64,000 bases of DNA from Perognathus longimembris pacificus (Eukaryota; Chordata; Mammalia; Rodentia; Heteromyidae). The position numbers and the translations under genes are program-made. Under the pieces are notes generated by a model. That model was not told where the DNA came from, ran no database searches, and was given only the letters and a program-made list of their open reading frames with translations. The first letter of the stretch is position 1. The number at the start of each line of letters is the position of its first letter. The stretch is taken from positions 4,857,606 through 4,921,605 of the forward strand of contig NC_063181.1 in the NCBI RefSeq assembly GCF_023159225.1, written 5' to 3'. Below are positions 38,401 through 51,952 of the stretch, piece by piece.

Positions 38401-41400
38401 AGCTCTAACTCCACAATCTTCCCACTCCATCTTAGAGAGTTATAATAAGCATTAAAACACTTAATGCAAAAATGATCTAAAGTGTTCCATGAGAAATCAG
38501 TTGCAGAATATTTAGTACTCAGTTTGATGTCTAATTTGTCTTTAAGAGCTTGCTCGTGGATTTTTGTGTTGGTGTTACAGCTTCTTTGACATCACAAGGG
38601 AAAGTGATTTAGAATGTAGTTCCTATTTGTTGCCAGTTCACTGGGTGCCTGGTGTAGAGAAACTGCTTGGCGTAATTTTCTGTGTCCTTAGCAATAGAAG
38701 TGTAAGGGTTCTTTTGTAGTTGCCGAAGTATGTGAACTCGGGCCACGTATTCAACTTTATTTTCCATTACATTTATTTATTAGCTGTGGAGTGAATCGTG
38801 CATCGTGGTTCAGCAAAGAATTTATGATTATTACTCGGGTCTATGAAAATTGACGAAATCAGTCACAACTTCATAATTTAAGTTAATTAGCTTTAGGATT
38901 TCGGGCCTTTCTGCGTAGGTGGGGGGGTTGTAGACTATCGCCGCTTCCCATAGGAGCTCAGCTGCATGTCGCTGCCGGAAGGAGCGTGGGGAGTGTTTGT
39001 CTGCTGTCAGATCTGTGCAGGCAGTCACATTTGTCCTGGGGCCCTGGCTGTGGCTAGGCAGGTGTCGAGCCACCTTCACAGACACACGCAGCAGTCCTGT
39101 TCTCTAGAACAGGCTTCCTTCGAGTGCCTGCCTCCCCTACACCTGCCTGGGAGGCACTGGGTGCTAAACTTCACCATCTTCACTTCCCTGTTCTTTGCCC
39201 TACATCTTCAGATAACACATTCTGAAAGTTCTCAAGAAAAAAGCATATCATCATCCTTAATAACATGTCTAATTGAGAAACTTGTTCTTTTTATTTTAAT
39301 ATCAAATAAATATCTCGTTCTTCACTGTTAGTTGTTTTATTGGCACATACTTTGATTTTGTTCATTTGTTATAGTTAATAGGTTTGTTCTTGCCATATCA
39401 CATATCCATAGTCTGCCAGATGCCTGCTACCAAATGGTGTTGCTATAGGAGAACTTTTTCCTTTTGAATCCATTACTGTGTTCTAAGAAACTAGAATTTA
39501 GATGTTCATCAGCTCTGGTTGCCCCGTCGAGCCTCTCACTAGGTACGGCAGTCACGGTTATCATTTCTTACATGGCGACACAGTCCTGGAGAGGATGGGA
39601 TGGGACCAGAGTAGGCCAGCAGTTACATGTTACATTCATCTACCAAGAGACACAATCAGAGCAGGAAGCCACACCTTGGACTCCCAGTACTCCTTGGACT
39701 CTGCAGTTAAACACAAATGGAGCCTTCTTTTCTTTTCAGGTGAAAATCCTGCAAGCCACAGGGTTGCCGCAGCACCTGTCCCACTTTGTGTTTTGCAAAT
39801 ACGACTTCTGGGATCAGCAGGAGCCAGTGATGGTTGCCCCCGAAGTGGATACCTCCTCTTCTCCCATCAGCAAGGAGCCTCAGTGCATGGTTGTTTTTGA
39901 CCATTGCAGCGTGAGTTTGCTTACTAACTCTGACTCATGTGTAAACAAAACTAAAAGGGGACCTTATTTTTCTGGATAATTTTATTTATTTCTCAGATGG
40001 AGTAGAAGGGTGAGAGTATCAATGCATTTAATGTATCCAAGACCAAAAGTTCAAAGCTGGCTTAAAAAAAGAAAAGTATGTATGAACATCTGTGTGTGCT
40101 CTTCTCCACGTGGCATCCATGTTTGGTATGAGGTTGCTGGAGAAACTGTTGTAAGAAAAGGTTAAGAAAGCAGTGTCATAGTGAAAATGAAGCTAACAGA
40201 CAAGAGAGCACCTTATTGATTGAGGATGTTTTACCCGCCATTTTATTCTTCCTTTAAGTCCTTACTTGGGATACTGGATTGTAGGACGTTTTCCAACTAA
40301 AGAAACCATTCACACAGGTCTTTTTGCCCAAATTAGTCACTTTGCACTTAGGTTAGTTACCAGCAGAGCCTGACCCTAGCAGGTTCCAGAATCTTTTGTG
40401 CTACCATGATATACTTGATCTATCTCTTCTTTTTCAAGAGTAAGGTTGTTTCCTAACCTGTGTAAAACATACATGTATCTTAAGTGCATCAAAGATAGAG
40501 AAGGTAGAAGAGGTGCTATTCAAGATGGGAAATTCTGTGACTTAATTTTTTAAAAAATTTTTTGGCCAGTCCTGGAGCTTGGACTCAGGGTCCGAGCACT
40601 GTCTCTGGCTTCTTTTTGCTCAAGGCTAGGACTCTGCCACTTGAGCCATAGTGCCACTTCTGGCCATTTTCTATATATGTGGTGCTGGGGAACTGAACCC
40701 AGGGCTTCATGTATACGAGGCAAGCACTCTTACCACTAGGTCATATTCCCAGCCCCTCTGTGACTTTATTTTATAAGCTGTTTTAGGGTGAAATCTTAAT
40801 TGCAAAATACTCTCTTATGAGGATGGACTGGTTGGGAGTAGTTCTTAAATTTAGTGATTTTTTTTGGTCACTAATGCTCATCATTTCCAGTCTCATTAGT
40901 AGAGATTGTTAACTTAATAAAAACTAGAGAAAGTGGGGAGGGGGGAATGAGGAGAATGAGGGAGGAGGTAACAAACAGTATAAGAAATGTATCCAATGCC
41001 TAACGTATGAAAGTGTAACCTCTCTGTACCTCAGTTTGACAATAAAAACTTAACAACAACAAAAAAACAACTAGAGAAAAAAAACATTTTTTTGCAGTAT
41101 ACTACTACCTTATTACATATCAAGACAAGATAGACAATTGTTGCAATGCTTATTAGTACTGTTACTTTAAAAAGTAGCTCTAGAACATTGCTATGAAAAT
41201 AGAATACAGTGCTGGCCATACATACCAGACTTCAGAAGTGAAGTTTTAAAAATTTAGGGTTACAGTTGTTTTTAAAGGCGAGAACCTTAGTCTGTCTGAG
41301 TACCCATTATCAGTGTTAGATGACAATTCTGTTCTGTAATGAAGGCATTTTGTTTTCTGTTTCTTTCCGCTCCCATATGATTAAACCCATAATTTAGAGT

Positions 41401-44400
41401 TAGAGGACTGACTAAAATAGGCTTAAGTGAGTGTAAGATTACCAGCAAGTCTTTGCTGTTGTATTTCAGGAGTTTTCTGTGAACATCACTGAAGACTTCC
41501 TTGAGCATCTTTCTGAAGGAGCATTGGCGATTGAAGTCTATGGTCATAAAATGACTGATCCCCGGAAAAACCCAGCTCTGTGGGATTTGGGAATCATTCA
41601 AGCAAAAACACGGAGTCTCCGGGACAGGTGAACATTAGATTTCCATCAAGTTCTATTTACAATTTTTAAAAGTTACTAGAGATGAATACTGCCATTTATA
41701 AAGGCAAATGTCGTTTCTGGAGCACTGTCAAGCTCCAGTACCCCACAGCAGAACTGCCCTAGGGAAATGAACTTTGACGAGTGCTAGAAGAAAGTGTGTA
41801 GCTATTTAAGAAGAAACAATACAACACTGGTATGTGACTCGGATGTTAAAGCACTTGCAAGCACAAGGCCCTGCCTGTGTTCAGTCCCCAGTACTGTGAA
41901 AAAAGAAACAGTGAAATGAACCTTTTGAGAATAGTGGCTTATTTCTAACTAACTGGCCATAGAACTGGATGGGGCTCTCTGGTAGTACTTGTGTTTGTGT
42001 CTCTAGCACACATCCTTGGAGAAGCATCACTGATGGGAGCAGGTGGGCTTACTTGTTGACTTGGAAGAGTTAAGAGGGAATGACAGAAATAGAAGATGTT
42101 TTTTCTTTCATCTAATTATAGATGAGGCCAGATTTTCTCTTTTTGCATCTAAAAGTTTTAGCAAATCCTAAATTAGAAAGCAAGCCTTTTTTTTTCTTGA
42201 TTCCTACTGACCTGAGAAAAGATACTTATCACATCACTGACGCATGTGGCACTGTTTTTATCTATGAGAAGATAATCCTGGAACTTGCTTTGTTGTACAT
42301 CTGATCAGAATGTTCCTGTTATCGAACAACCATGCTAAAATAGATTTGTCATTATATTTTCTGAAGAGAATAGAGGCATGATGGACTGGAGGTGTAGCTC
42401 AGGAGTAGAGCGAGACTGCAGGTTCTGGTCTCAGTTTTTCCCCACAAAAAATAATAACAAAAAGACAGAAAGTTGGTTTGTCATTGTATTTGTGAGTATG
42501 TGCTTTCATGTTTCTAATTGACTACTGACCATTCCATTCCTTTACTCTGTTTAGAGGTTGTGAAACTGGCTAAGTCTCACACATAGGATCGTAAGCTACC
42601 TGTAATAACAGAAATGTATGATCTCCTAAGAACTGCAACCATTTCCTAGGTGGAGTGAAGTCACCAGGAAGCTGGAATTCTGGGTTCAGATCTTGGAGCA
42701 GAATGAGAATGGTGAATACTGTCCTGTAGAAGTGACTTCTGCAAAGGATGTCCCAACAGGAGGGATTTTTCAGCTCCGGCAGGTAACAAGATTGCAAATA
42801 TTTGTATAACATTCATTGGCATCAGAAGGCTTAATACTAGATTCTTTTTTTCTTTTTCATGTTGGTACAGGGGCTTGGTTTTAGTCAGGGCCTTATGCTC
42901 TGGTTTGTTTTTTTATTCATGGCTGATGGTCTACTACTTGAACCACACCTTCACTTCTGGCTTTCTTCTGGTTAATTTTGTCTTCCTGGGCTGGCTTTAA
43001 ATTTCAATTCTCAGATTTCAGACTCCTGAGCAGGTAGGATTTTAGGTACGAATCACTGGTGCCTGGCTAAATATCAACTTTTTCTTAAAAGAATTGTTGA
43101 TGTGGCTGGGAATATGGCCTAGTGGCAGAGTACTTGCCTCGTGTACACGAAGCCCTGGGTTTTATTTCTCAGCCCCACATATATACAAAAAGCCAGAAGA
43201 GGCGCTGTTGCTCAAGTGGCAGAGTGCTAGCCTTAAGCAAAAAGAAGCCAAGGACAATGCTCAGGCCCTGGTTCAAGCCTCAGAACTGCCCCCCCCCCCC
43301 AAAAAAAAAAGAAATGTTGATAATAGAACCTAGCCTGGTCAAGTCCCTATTCTCACATGAAATTGTCTTCTTCATTTTTGTACTTTCTTTTATTGTCATG
43401 ACTCTTGTCACTTATGATCATTTTAAAACAGCTTCTGTGTCCATCTGGACAGGAAAGTCTCTGAGACTCTTATCTCCAGTTACCAAAAAAGCTGGAAGTG
43501 GAGCTGTGGCTCAAGTGGTAGAACATTAGCCTTGAGAACAAAAGCTTAGGAACAGTGTCTAGGCCCTGAGTTCTAGCCCCATCAGTGGTTGTGCGCACAC
43601 ATGTGCGTGCATGAGCACGTACGCGCGCGCACACACACACAATGTTGCTTTCTAAATATACAGAGGCACACAGGATTCATTCTGAAAACATTCTTCAGCA
43701 GGACCAGTTTCTTCTGATCAATTTATTTGGTATTTCTAAAACTGTTTATATTCTTAGATAAGGGCCATGAGTCCATTGATCCTTATTTCTCTTCTTTTTT
43801 GTCAGTCATGGGCTTGAACTCAGGACCTGGGCACTGTCCCTGAGCTTCTTTTGCTCAAGGCTAGCACTCTACCACTTGAGCCACAGTGCCACTTCTGGCT
43901 TTTTCTGTGTATGTGGTACTTAGGAATGGAACCCAGGGCTTCATGCATGCTAGGCAAGCACTCTACCACTAAGCCACATTCCCAGCCTATCATGTATTTT
44001 TCTGCACCAATACTTTAATGACTATAAAGTAAGTATTCTATATGCACGTCTCAGTTTGTTTAAAGTTAGCAACAGTATACATTCACTTTGTATCTAATTT
44101 TTTTGCTTTTCTTCATATTTAAAAAATAGGTTTGCATGATTATTAAAAAATATCCCTAGAAAGCAGAATTACTGAAACAAAGGATGCATTTATTTGTTTG
44201 TTTGTTTGCTAGTAGTGGGGTTTGAATTCAGGGCCTAGATGCTGTCCCTGAAGCCTCTTTGTGCTCAAGGCTATCACTCTACTGCTTGAGCCATAGTACC
44301 ACTTCTGGCCTTTTCTGAGAAGTTTATTGGAGATAAGAGTCTCATGGACTTTTCTGCCCAGGCTGGCTTCAAACTCTTATCCTCAGATCTCAGCCTCCTG

Positions 44401-45248
44401 AGTAGCAATGATTACAGGGCATGAGCTCCCAGTGCCTGGCTGATAACTCATATTTTTAAGTCAGAGAAAGCACATACCAGTTTACATTTGTGTTCCCCTT
44501 TTCAGAAATTGCCCTTTCCAAATATAATTTCTAGTTTAGCAAGTGAAAATGAAATTTTATCACGTTTAATTTGTATTTATTAGATTATTGAACTACTAAA
44601 CTCTCTTAGAATGATTTAAGGTTTCTTAGAGTAAATATATAAACCTTATTTCATTCTGTTTGGTTTTGTGTGTGTGTGTGTGTGTTGTTTTTTTTTTTTT
44701 TTGGCCAGTCCTGGGCCTTGGACTCAGGGCCTGAGCACTGTCCCTGGCTTCTTTTTGCTCAAGGCTAGCACTCTGCCACTTGAGCCACAGCGCCACTTCT
44801 GGCTGTTTTCTATATATGTGGTGCTGGGGAATCAAATCCAGGGCTTCATGTATATGAGGCAAGCACTTTACCACTAGGCCATATTCCCAGCCCTCATTCT
44901 GTCTGTTTTTACTTGTGTAAAAGAGAAATTTTCCTGGCCTGTTTCAAATTTTCATTTTTGTATTTAACATTTATAAGAGGTGAATTAGTGTCTCCAAAGT
45001 CAGATGCTTTCTCAACATCAGCCTGTAGAGGGCTCCCTAAACCAGAACTTTGGAAATCCAGAAACCAATTTTGAGACTCAAAATTATCTGTAACCTAGGG
45101 GCAGTCCCGGCGAGTTCAAGTTGAAGTGAAGTCTGTGCAGGAGTCTGGGACGTTGCCGCTCATGGAAGAGTGCATATTGTCGGTTGGGATTGGGTGTGTG
45201 AAAGTTAGACCACTCCGATCCCCTAGGATTCATGAGACTTTCCACGTA

Positions 45249-45292
<44 letters not shown>

Positions 45293-48200
45293 CGCGCATT
45301 GAAAAATAAAACTAGACTGAATCTTTTGTAGCTGATCAGAACATGACTTTCAGTGAACTTTACAGTTCAACAGAGCCTCTTTATTTTCTTCCAACATCTT
45401 CTTCAGGGCATTGCGTTTTTGTGGGATCTGCACCATACTGTGATCCCCGGCTTTGCCCTGGTACGTGGAGAGTTAACACCTCCCAGTCTTTCAGACTCTA
45501 TCATGTCTAATAGTGATTAACCTCCCCTTCACTGCCCCCCTCCCAGACACCTCCCACTGGCTTGTGAAGACTCTTTGCCAGCAGGTGTTTGATTTTCCCC
45601 GGTGAGTGGGACTGAAAGCCCAGCAGGGAAAGCATTGTACTGGTTCTCAAAAAGGTCAGAGGAGTGCTCTTCACTTCCCCTCAGAAGCTGGAGGTCTTAC
45701 CAACTTCCTGACAACTAGGAGGCTGAGGGTGGGACGGGCCAGGACATAGTGGTAATTGAATTAGAAGACACAAACTGAGGGAAAATTCAGATTGAGTAGT
45801 GGAGCGTAGCTTGATTCTTGGACAAATGATTACTTTGATTCTACTTACATGTGTTTTCTTTTAGGAAGAAGAAGAGGATATGGACAGTTATCAGGTAATT
45901 GAACACCTGTTAGTTCATCAAACCAGCTTGATTGAAATGCTTAATTACATCCACGTTCTTACTGTACTGTTACTTAATACTTAATTTTGATTCAAATACT
46001 GCTTTTTTTCCTAAACTAAAATAGATTCGGGAACAATGAGTATTGTGTCACAGACCTTAGGAGAAAGCCTGTTAGGAAGAGTTGGCTCCTTAAAAAGCTA
46101 CGTCTGCTTGAACACTGTCTCCCTGAGCTGGGCCAGCCACCCTGTCTCCCCAGAGTGAGGTCAGGCCAAAGAGTTTCACATAGGTGAAGCCAGGTCTCCC
46201 TCAGTGCTACGTCCTGGAGTCTTAGAGGGGCCGTGTAGTGCCTCCCCCTTTCTTTCCCTCTCCTAATTTGCCAGAGTTTGTTGATATCTGTGAAGTTTCA
46301 TCTTGTTAGTCATCATTTAGGACTGCCCAAGCTCTTTGGAGCCTGATTATGTCATCCAGTGTAGTCACTCTCCTGGCTTTGCATCATTCTAATTTGATAG
46401 AAATGTCTGCTTTCCTATAAGTCACTGATAAAAACCTTGTATCAGATGGGTTAAACGTAGAGTTCTATGGCACAACAATAGAGACGTCTTTTAAGCTGAC
46501 ATTATTCCATTAATCGCTGCCCTTTGGATGTGATATTTTAGTCCTCTGTGATTTCCCTCAAAGTAGATGCATTGCACGTTGCTCCATCTTGTCCACAAGA
46601 ATGTCACAGGCTATTTGGTTAAGTGCCCTGGTGAAATCCAGACACGGCATCTGCAGCATTCCACTGACCTGCTCCGTCTCCTAATCTCATCACAAAGGAA
46701 ATGAGGTCAGATTGGAGTGCTTGCAGGTGTTGACTAGTGGTGGTGTTAGTCTCTCAATAACAGCCGTCTCTTCCCTTATCCCCAACCCCTAAAATACACA
46801 AAAATGAGGGAGAGAAGTCTTCATATCTTTGCTTTCAGGAGCCTAGAGAGACCTGGGGAAGGCTGTGGTTATAAAATCTGAAGGATTCTTCTGGTGATTA
46901 CGAGATACATAGATCTGAAGGTTTTCTTTGAATACAATTTGTTTGTTCTGTCCAGCAAAGAGACCTTGTAGGAGATCTTTGTTGCTAGTCCTTGGATTTT
47001 TACCCCTTGAGCTATTCAAAATAAAACATGTTCTGTATACCAGAGCATGCTGCTTGAATTGCTAGTAGAGTTGTCTGGTGGCACAAATAAATTACTGCAT
47101 AATACGTTCATTTTCAAATCTTGTTTTGAAGTAAAGTAAGACAGAGTATCAGTCTCTGATACTGATTACTGTCTGGAGATTATATTGAGTGATTTTTCCA
47201 TATTCCCTTTCAGGATCGGGATTTAGAGAGGCTGCGTAGAAAATGGCTCAATGCACTAACAAAACGTCAGGAGTATTTGGACCAACAACTGCAAAAGCTT
47301 GTCAGTAAACATGGTAGGAAGAGCAAACAGTATTCCCCTCTCTCCACCCCATTTCTAGCTCCCTGAGTCGAGATGTCAGCCGTGGGATGGCAAGAGCTTA
47401 GGCTTGTTTCTCTTGGCTTATTGTGTCACATCCTTCCAGAAAACATGTACAGTTGTAACGATGTCTTGGTACACCCCCATCCCACTCAAAGAAAGATGTG
47501 CAAAGCACACAACACCCCTCAAAGGTAATTAGAAGAGGTGCTGACGTCTGCTCTGCAGTGTCCAGAGCTCTGGTGCATCACACACACTGCCGTAGGAAAA
47601 GGCCCCCAGTGCTGGTGGCATGGCTCAGCTGCCCATGGCTCAGACTGTGTTCTTCACCACCCCTAGTGTCCAGTGGCAGTGGGGTGACTGTAATGGAGGC
47701 AGAGCCAGTGCTTGTTCAGAAGGGATGTGGGAACAGCATGTGCCACGTCTAGATCTGATCCTTCTTCCTGATGTTCCAGATAAAACGGAGGATGATGCCG
47801 ACCGAGAGGCGCAGCTCCTGGAGATGCGGTTGACTCTCACCGAGGAGAGGAACGCTGTGATGGTCCCCTCCGCTGGCAGTGGTATCCCAGGGGCACCAGC
47901 AGAATGGTAGGGCCCTTCACCATGCCCTGTGGGGCTGGTTGTGTGTGATTCAGTCAGTTGAAGATAGGTGTTTGTGAGGGCAGAGTTGTTTGAAGGAAAC
48001 CGTTACAATATTTTCATGAGCTGAATAACTATGGCCTAAAACTTTTATTAATAATGTTATTAGCCCAAGTAATTAGGATTTCTGAGAACTTAAATCAATA
48101 TTTAGTACCAGTGCACTTAGCATTAAAAAATAGTTAATATGTTAATTTCTTGGATCATTCATTCCATTCAAAGATGTTCAGTCAAGAAAATTGAATCGCT

Positions 48201-51200
48201 ACCAGTTTTTGGTTTGGGGGCTAGCTGAATTGGTGCCATCAGCAAGTGTTCTCTGCTACTTGATAGAAATTAAAAATAGTAAGCTAAGCCACCCGGAGCC
48301 CCTAAGTATGTCATTTAATAAGAAAGTTTAAATGGGGCTTTCCTGAGAGCAGGTAAGTGGGCATGTGAAACTGAGTTTCAGTGTGGGAGCGTCTGAAGCG
48401 GTTCTTACAGTTAAGTCTTTCACATTAACTGGTAGTGAAGCCAGGGCCTGGCGCCTTGGTGCCTGGACTGTAGTGTCCCTGAGAGTCCCAGAGCGTGTGC
48501 TGCTCGGGGTGGCTGGGCTGGAGGTGACTTTCATCCTTCGTGTTTCAGGACCCCGGTGCCTGGGATGGAGACCCACATTCCTGTTATATTCCTTGACCTA
48601 AATGGTGAGTTAGAAGGATTTTTCTGAAGGCTTGCCCCGACAGACTAGGGACGTCATTAAATTGAGCCTCTAATCCAGGGTGTTTCGAGACAACCTGTCA
48701 CCCTAAGGTTAGCACCTCACTTTTGGTAAGCCCTGTTTCTACAAGAGCAGCAGGCAGTGACACCTTCTCGCGGTTCATTGCTGCAGCCACAGTCCTCCGA
48801 GCATGCTTTCTGTCGCCATCCACTTAAGCCAGTGCTAATGTTTTTCTGCACTTAATTCTTCTTCTTCTTCTTCTTCTTCTTCTTCTTCTTCTTCTTCTTC
48901 TTCTTCTTCTTCTTCTTCTTCTTCTTCTTCTTCTTCTTCTTCTTCTTCTTCTCCTTCTTCTTCTTCTTCTCCTTCTCCTTCTCCTTCTCCTTCTCCTTCT
49001 CCTTCTCCTTCTCCTTCTCCTCCTTCTCCTCCTTCTCCTCCTTCTCCTCCTTCTCCTCCTTCTCCTCCTTCTCCTCCTTCTCCTCCTTCTCCTCCTTCTT
49101 CTCCTTCTTCTTTTTTGGCCAGTCCTGGGGCTTCAACTCAGGGCCTGAGCACTCTCTTTGAGCTTCATTTTACTCAAGGCTAGCACTCTACCACTTGAGC
49201 CACAGCACTACTTCTGGCCTTTTCTGATTATGTGGTACTGAGAATCAAACCCAGGGCTTCGTGCATGCTAGGCAAGCACTCTTGCCACTAAGCTACAATC
49301 CTAGCACCCACCCCCCTCTCCCTCTCTCCCTTTTTTTTTAATGTCAGTTATGAGGCTTGAACTCAGGGCCTAGGTTCAGTCCCTGACCTCTTTTGCTCAA
49401 AGCAAGTACTCTACCACTTTGAGCAACAGCTCCGCTTCCAGATTTTGAGTGCTTAATTGGAGACAAGAGTTTCATGGGGACTTTTCTGCCTGGGCTGGCT
49501 TTGAACCATGATCCTCAGATGTCAGCCTCCTGAGTAGCTAGGATTACAGGCGTGAGCCACCAGCACCCGGCTGCACCTAGTGGTTAAGGCAAGAATTCTA
49601 TCTGGAATAATGACTCATGGTAGTAGATAGTGCATTTTTCTCTGGTGTTTTCTTAGCATTATTTAGTACAGTTCTCACTTTATTCTGAAAGCTATTGTAC
49701 ATTTACTACTACATTGTCTTCTTTTTTGTAAATAATTTGTTTTCCTGATCCCTATCTCCAATATACTCTGTAGGAGGGAAAATAGAAAACCAAAGGTACC
49801 ATTAAAGAGTTAAAATATAAAAGCCAGCAGCTAAGTTCATGAAGCATCTGCAGCAGAACTGTGTACTAAATTGGCCAGTTTGGATGGCTTGGGTGTCTTC
49901 CTTCCATTGAGTGGGAAGTAAGCTGTGATGTTTGAGATAATCCGCACTTTGTATCCCTGAGCTTACAGTGCATGTGCACACACAGAGTTAGAGAGTAATA
50001 CAGGGCCACTATGAATGTCTTTCTGTCCATCCAGTAGGAGGGAGTTGTTTTTAACTATTGCTGCAAAACTCCACCCTACTTTGTTATGCTCTTGAACTTT
50101 GGAGGCCAAGGGTAACTGTCTCGGGTTCTTACATTAGGTTTTCTAGATAGATGAAGGGTTGTGTGTGGGGGGGGGTGTAGAAATTCATAAGAAAATGGAA
50201 AACAGGGAGCTTTAGGAAGACCTTTTTGTCTGGCTATATGAAGGATTGATCAGGACTTTGTTCAGCACTCGATACATTCCTGGGCCACCTATACCCAGTT
50301 GCTTTTGGTGCCCCTGCACAAACTTGAGATAGGTGTGGAGTTGGGAGGTTGGGCTTGAACTGGGCTACCATGGCGCTGTGGTATGGTTTCTGGCTGGAGT
50401 TTCATTTCAAGCTCATGGAGCCTGTGGGACTTAGCTGTCAAGGAGCAGAAATTGTCTCACTAGTTCTCATTTCTTCAGGCTGCTAGAAAAGGTGGGGAAT
50501 TTGGATTGTGACATTCCAGCATATCCTGTGTAAGCTCTTAGGCATCTTGGCTCTGTTTGCCACCCCTGAAATTAGGTGTACAGGCGGCAGTTTAAGATAA
50601 TTTCTTGAGGTACTTCCTAAGGTCTGGGAACTGTTAACTGGTCCTCGCCAGTGGCAGGTGAGAGCACAGCACCAAAGCAAATGAAATGTAAAGCAGAAGT
50701 AATGAGCACTCCCGGGGGGGGCGGGGGGGGGGGTTGTCCTTGAAAATGGTATGCTTGCAATGGAATGTCTCTGCTTCTAGCGGATGATTTCAGCTCTCAG
50801 GACAATCTTGACGACCCTGAGGCTGGTGGATGGGATGCCACCCTGACTGGAGAGGAGGAGGACGAGTTCTTTGAACTGCAGATCGTGAAATACCATGATG
50901 GAGAGGTAAGGCACCGCACTAGGGAGGATCTGATAGAAAGCAGTTGCCCCAGCCTGTCCAGGAGCCTTTTGAAATAGTTGGCAGGATAATCATTTTAGCG
51001 CTTACATTTCTCCACACATGGAAATGAAAACCTTTCATTACAACTTCCAGAGAGAGTGGAGCTTGACCCCCTTTCTGCCTGTCTGCCTTCCTGGTGAGGA
51101 ATCTGACTTAGTGCACACCACGGGGCAGCAGCGTGGGGCTCTGCTCTGTTCTATGCTCGGTTCCCAACTCGGGAGTTGCATTTGATACACTGAAATACAG

Positions 51201-51921
51201 GAGCCTAAAGCCAAGAGTGTGTGTGGCATTTGATTTCACATTCTTTTATGAAGACTTAAAAGGCGAAAAAGAACCCTGGGTATGAGGGTGTACTCTCTGC
51301 TTGCAGCACGTAGGCGGCTGAGGCAGGAAGAGCATGAATTCGGGGCTAGCCTGGGCTATGTAGGGAAATACTTTATCCTAAAAACCAAAAACAAAACGAG
51401 AGGGGAACAGAGTTGATTTTGAAGGGTAAAGTGACTAGATGGGTGTATCCTGGGAGTTTATTCCCTAATTTTGAGTGTGCTTGAGAAATTCTATCAAGGA
51501 TTTCAAGAAAGAAAGCTGACCTGCTGCTTTGCCAAGGCGCTGCTGTTCAGCGGAACCCTTCCCGCCCTGAGCTGTTTTCTGTAGCACAGTGAGCTTGGCT
51601 TTAGGCCGGGGTCGGGCGTGCGGTGGCGAGGAAGGCTGCGAGGCTGTTCAGACTAAAACCAACCACAGGATGGGGCAGCAGAAGGCAGTTTGCGATCCCG
51701 GCTGCGAGTATGGACAAACTTGAACATAGACTCCTTGATAAGGAACTTGTTATTGATGTTGAATTTCCTGAATGTTGTCGGCAATGTACTCTAAAGTGGT
51801 TCAGCAAAAATACTATGAATGAGCACGCGGGCTGCAGGGGGGAGAGAGAAAAAAGCAGAGGTGGCCGGAAGTGCATAATTGGTGAATCTCCTACTGTAAT
51901 ATTCCTTGGTGTTTGAGATAG

Positions 51922-51952
<31 letters not shown>

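Noticed and set aside
38831..39085. 84-codon minus-strand frame
   Set aside because: No homology I can recognise; single short frame in unassigned intron.
39464..39979. 171-codon + strand frame
   Set aside because: It is in the same frame as exon e17 and merely extends it upstream into the intron; the acceptor at 39739 explains the true exon start.
48852..49136. 94-codon minus-strand frame rich in Glu and Lys
   Set aside because: Simple translation of the TTC/TCC microsatellite and a SINE edge; no protein.
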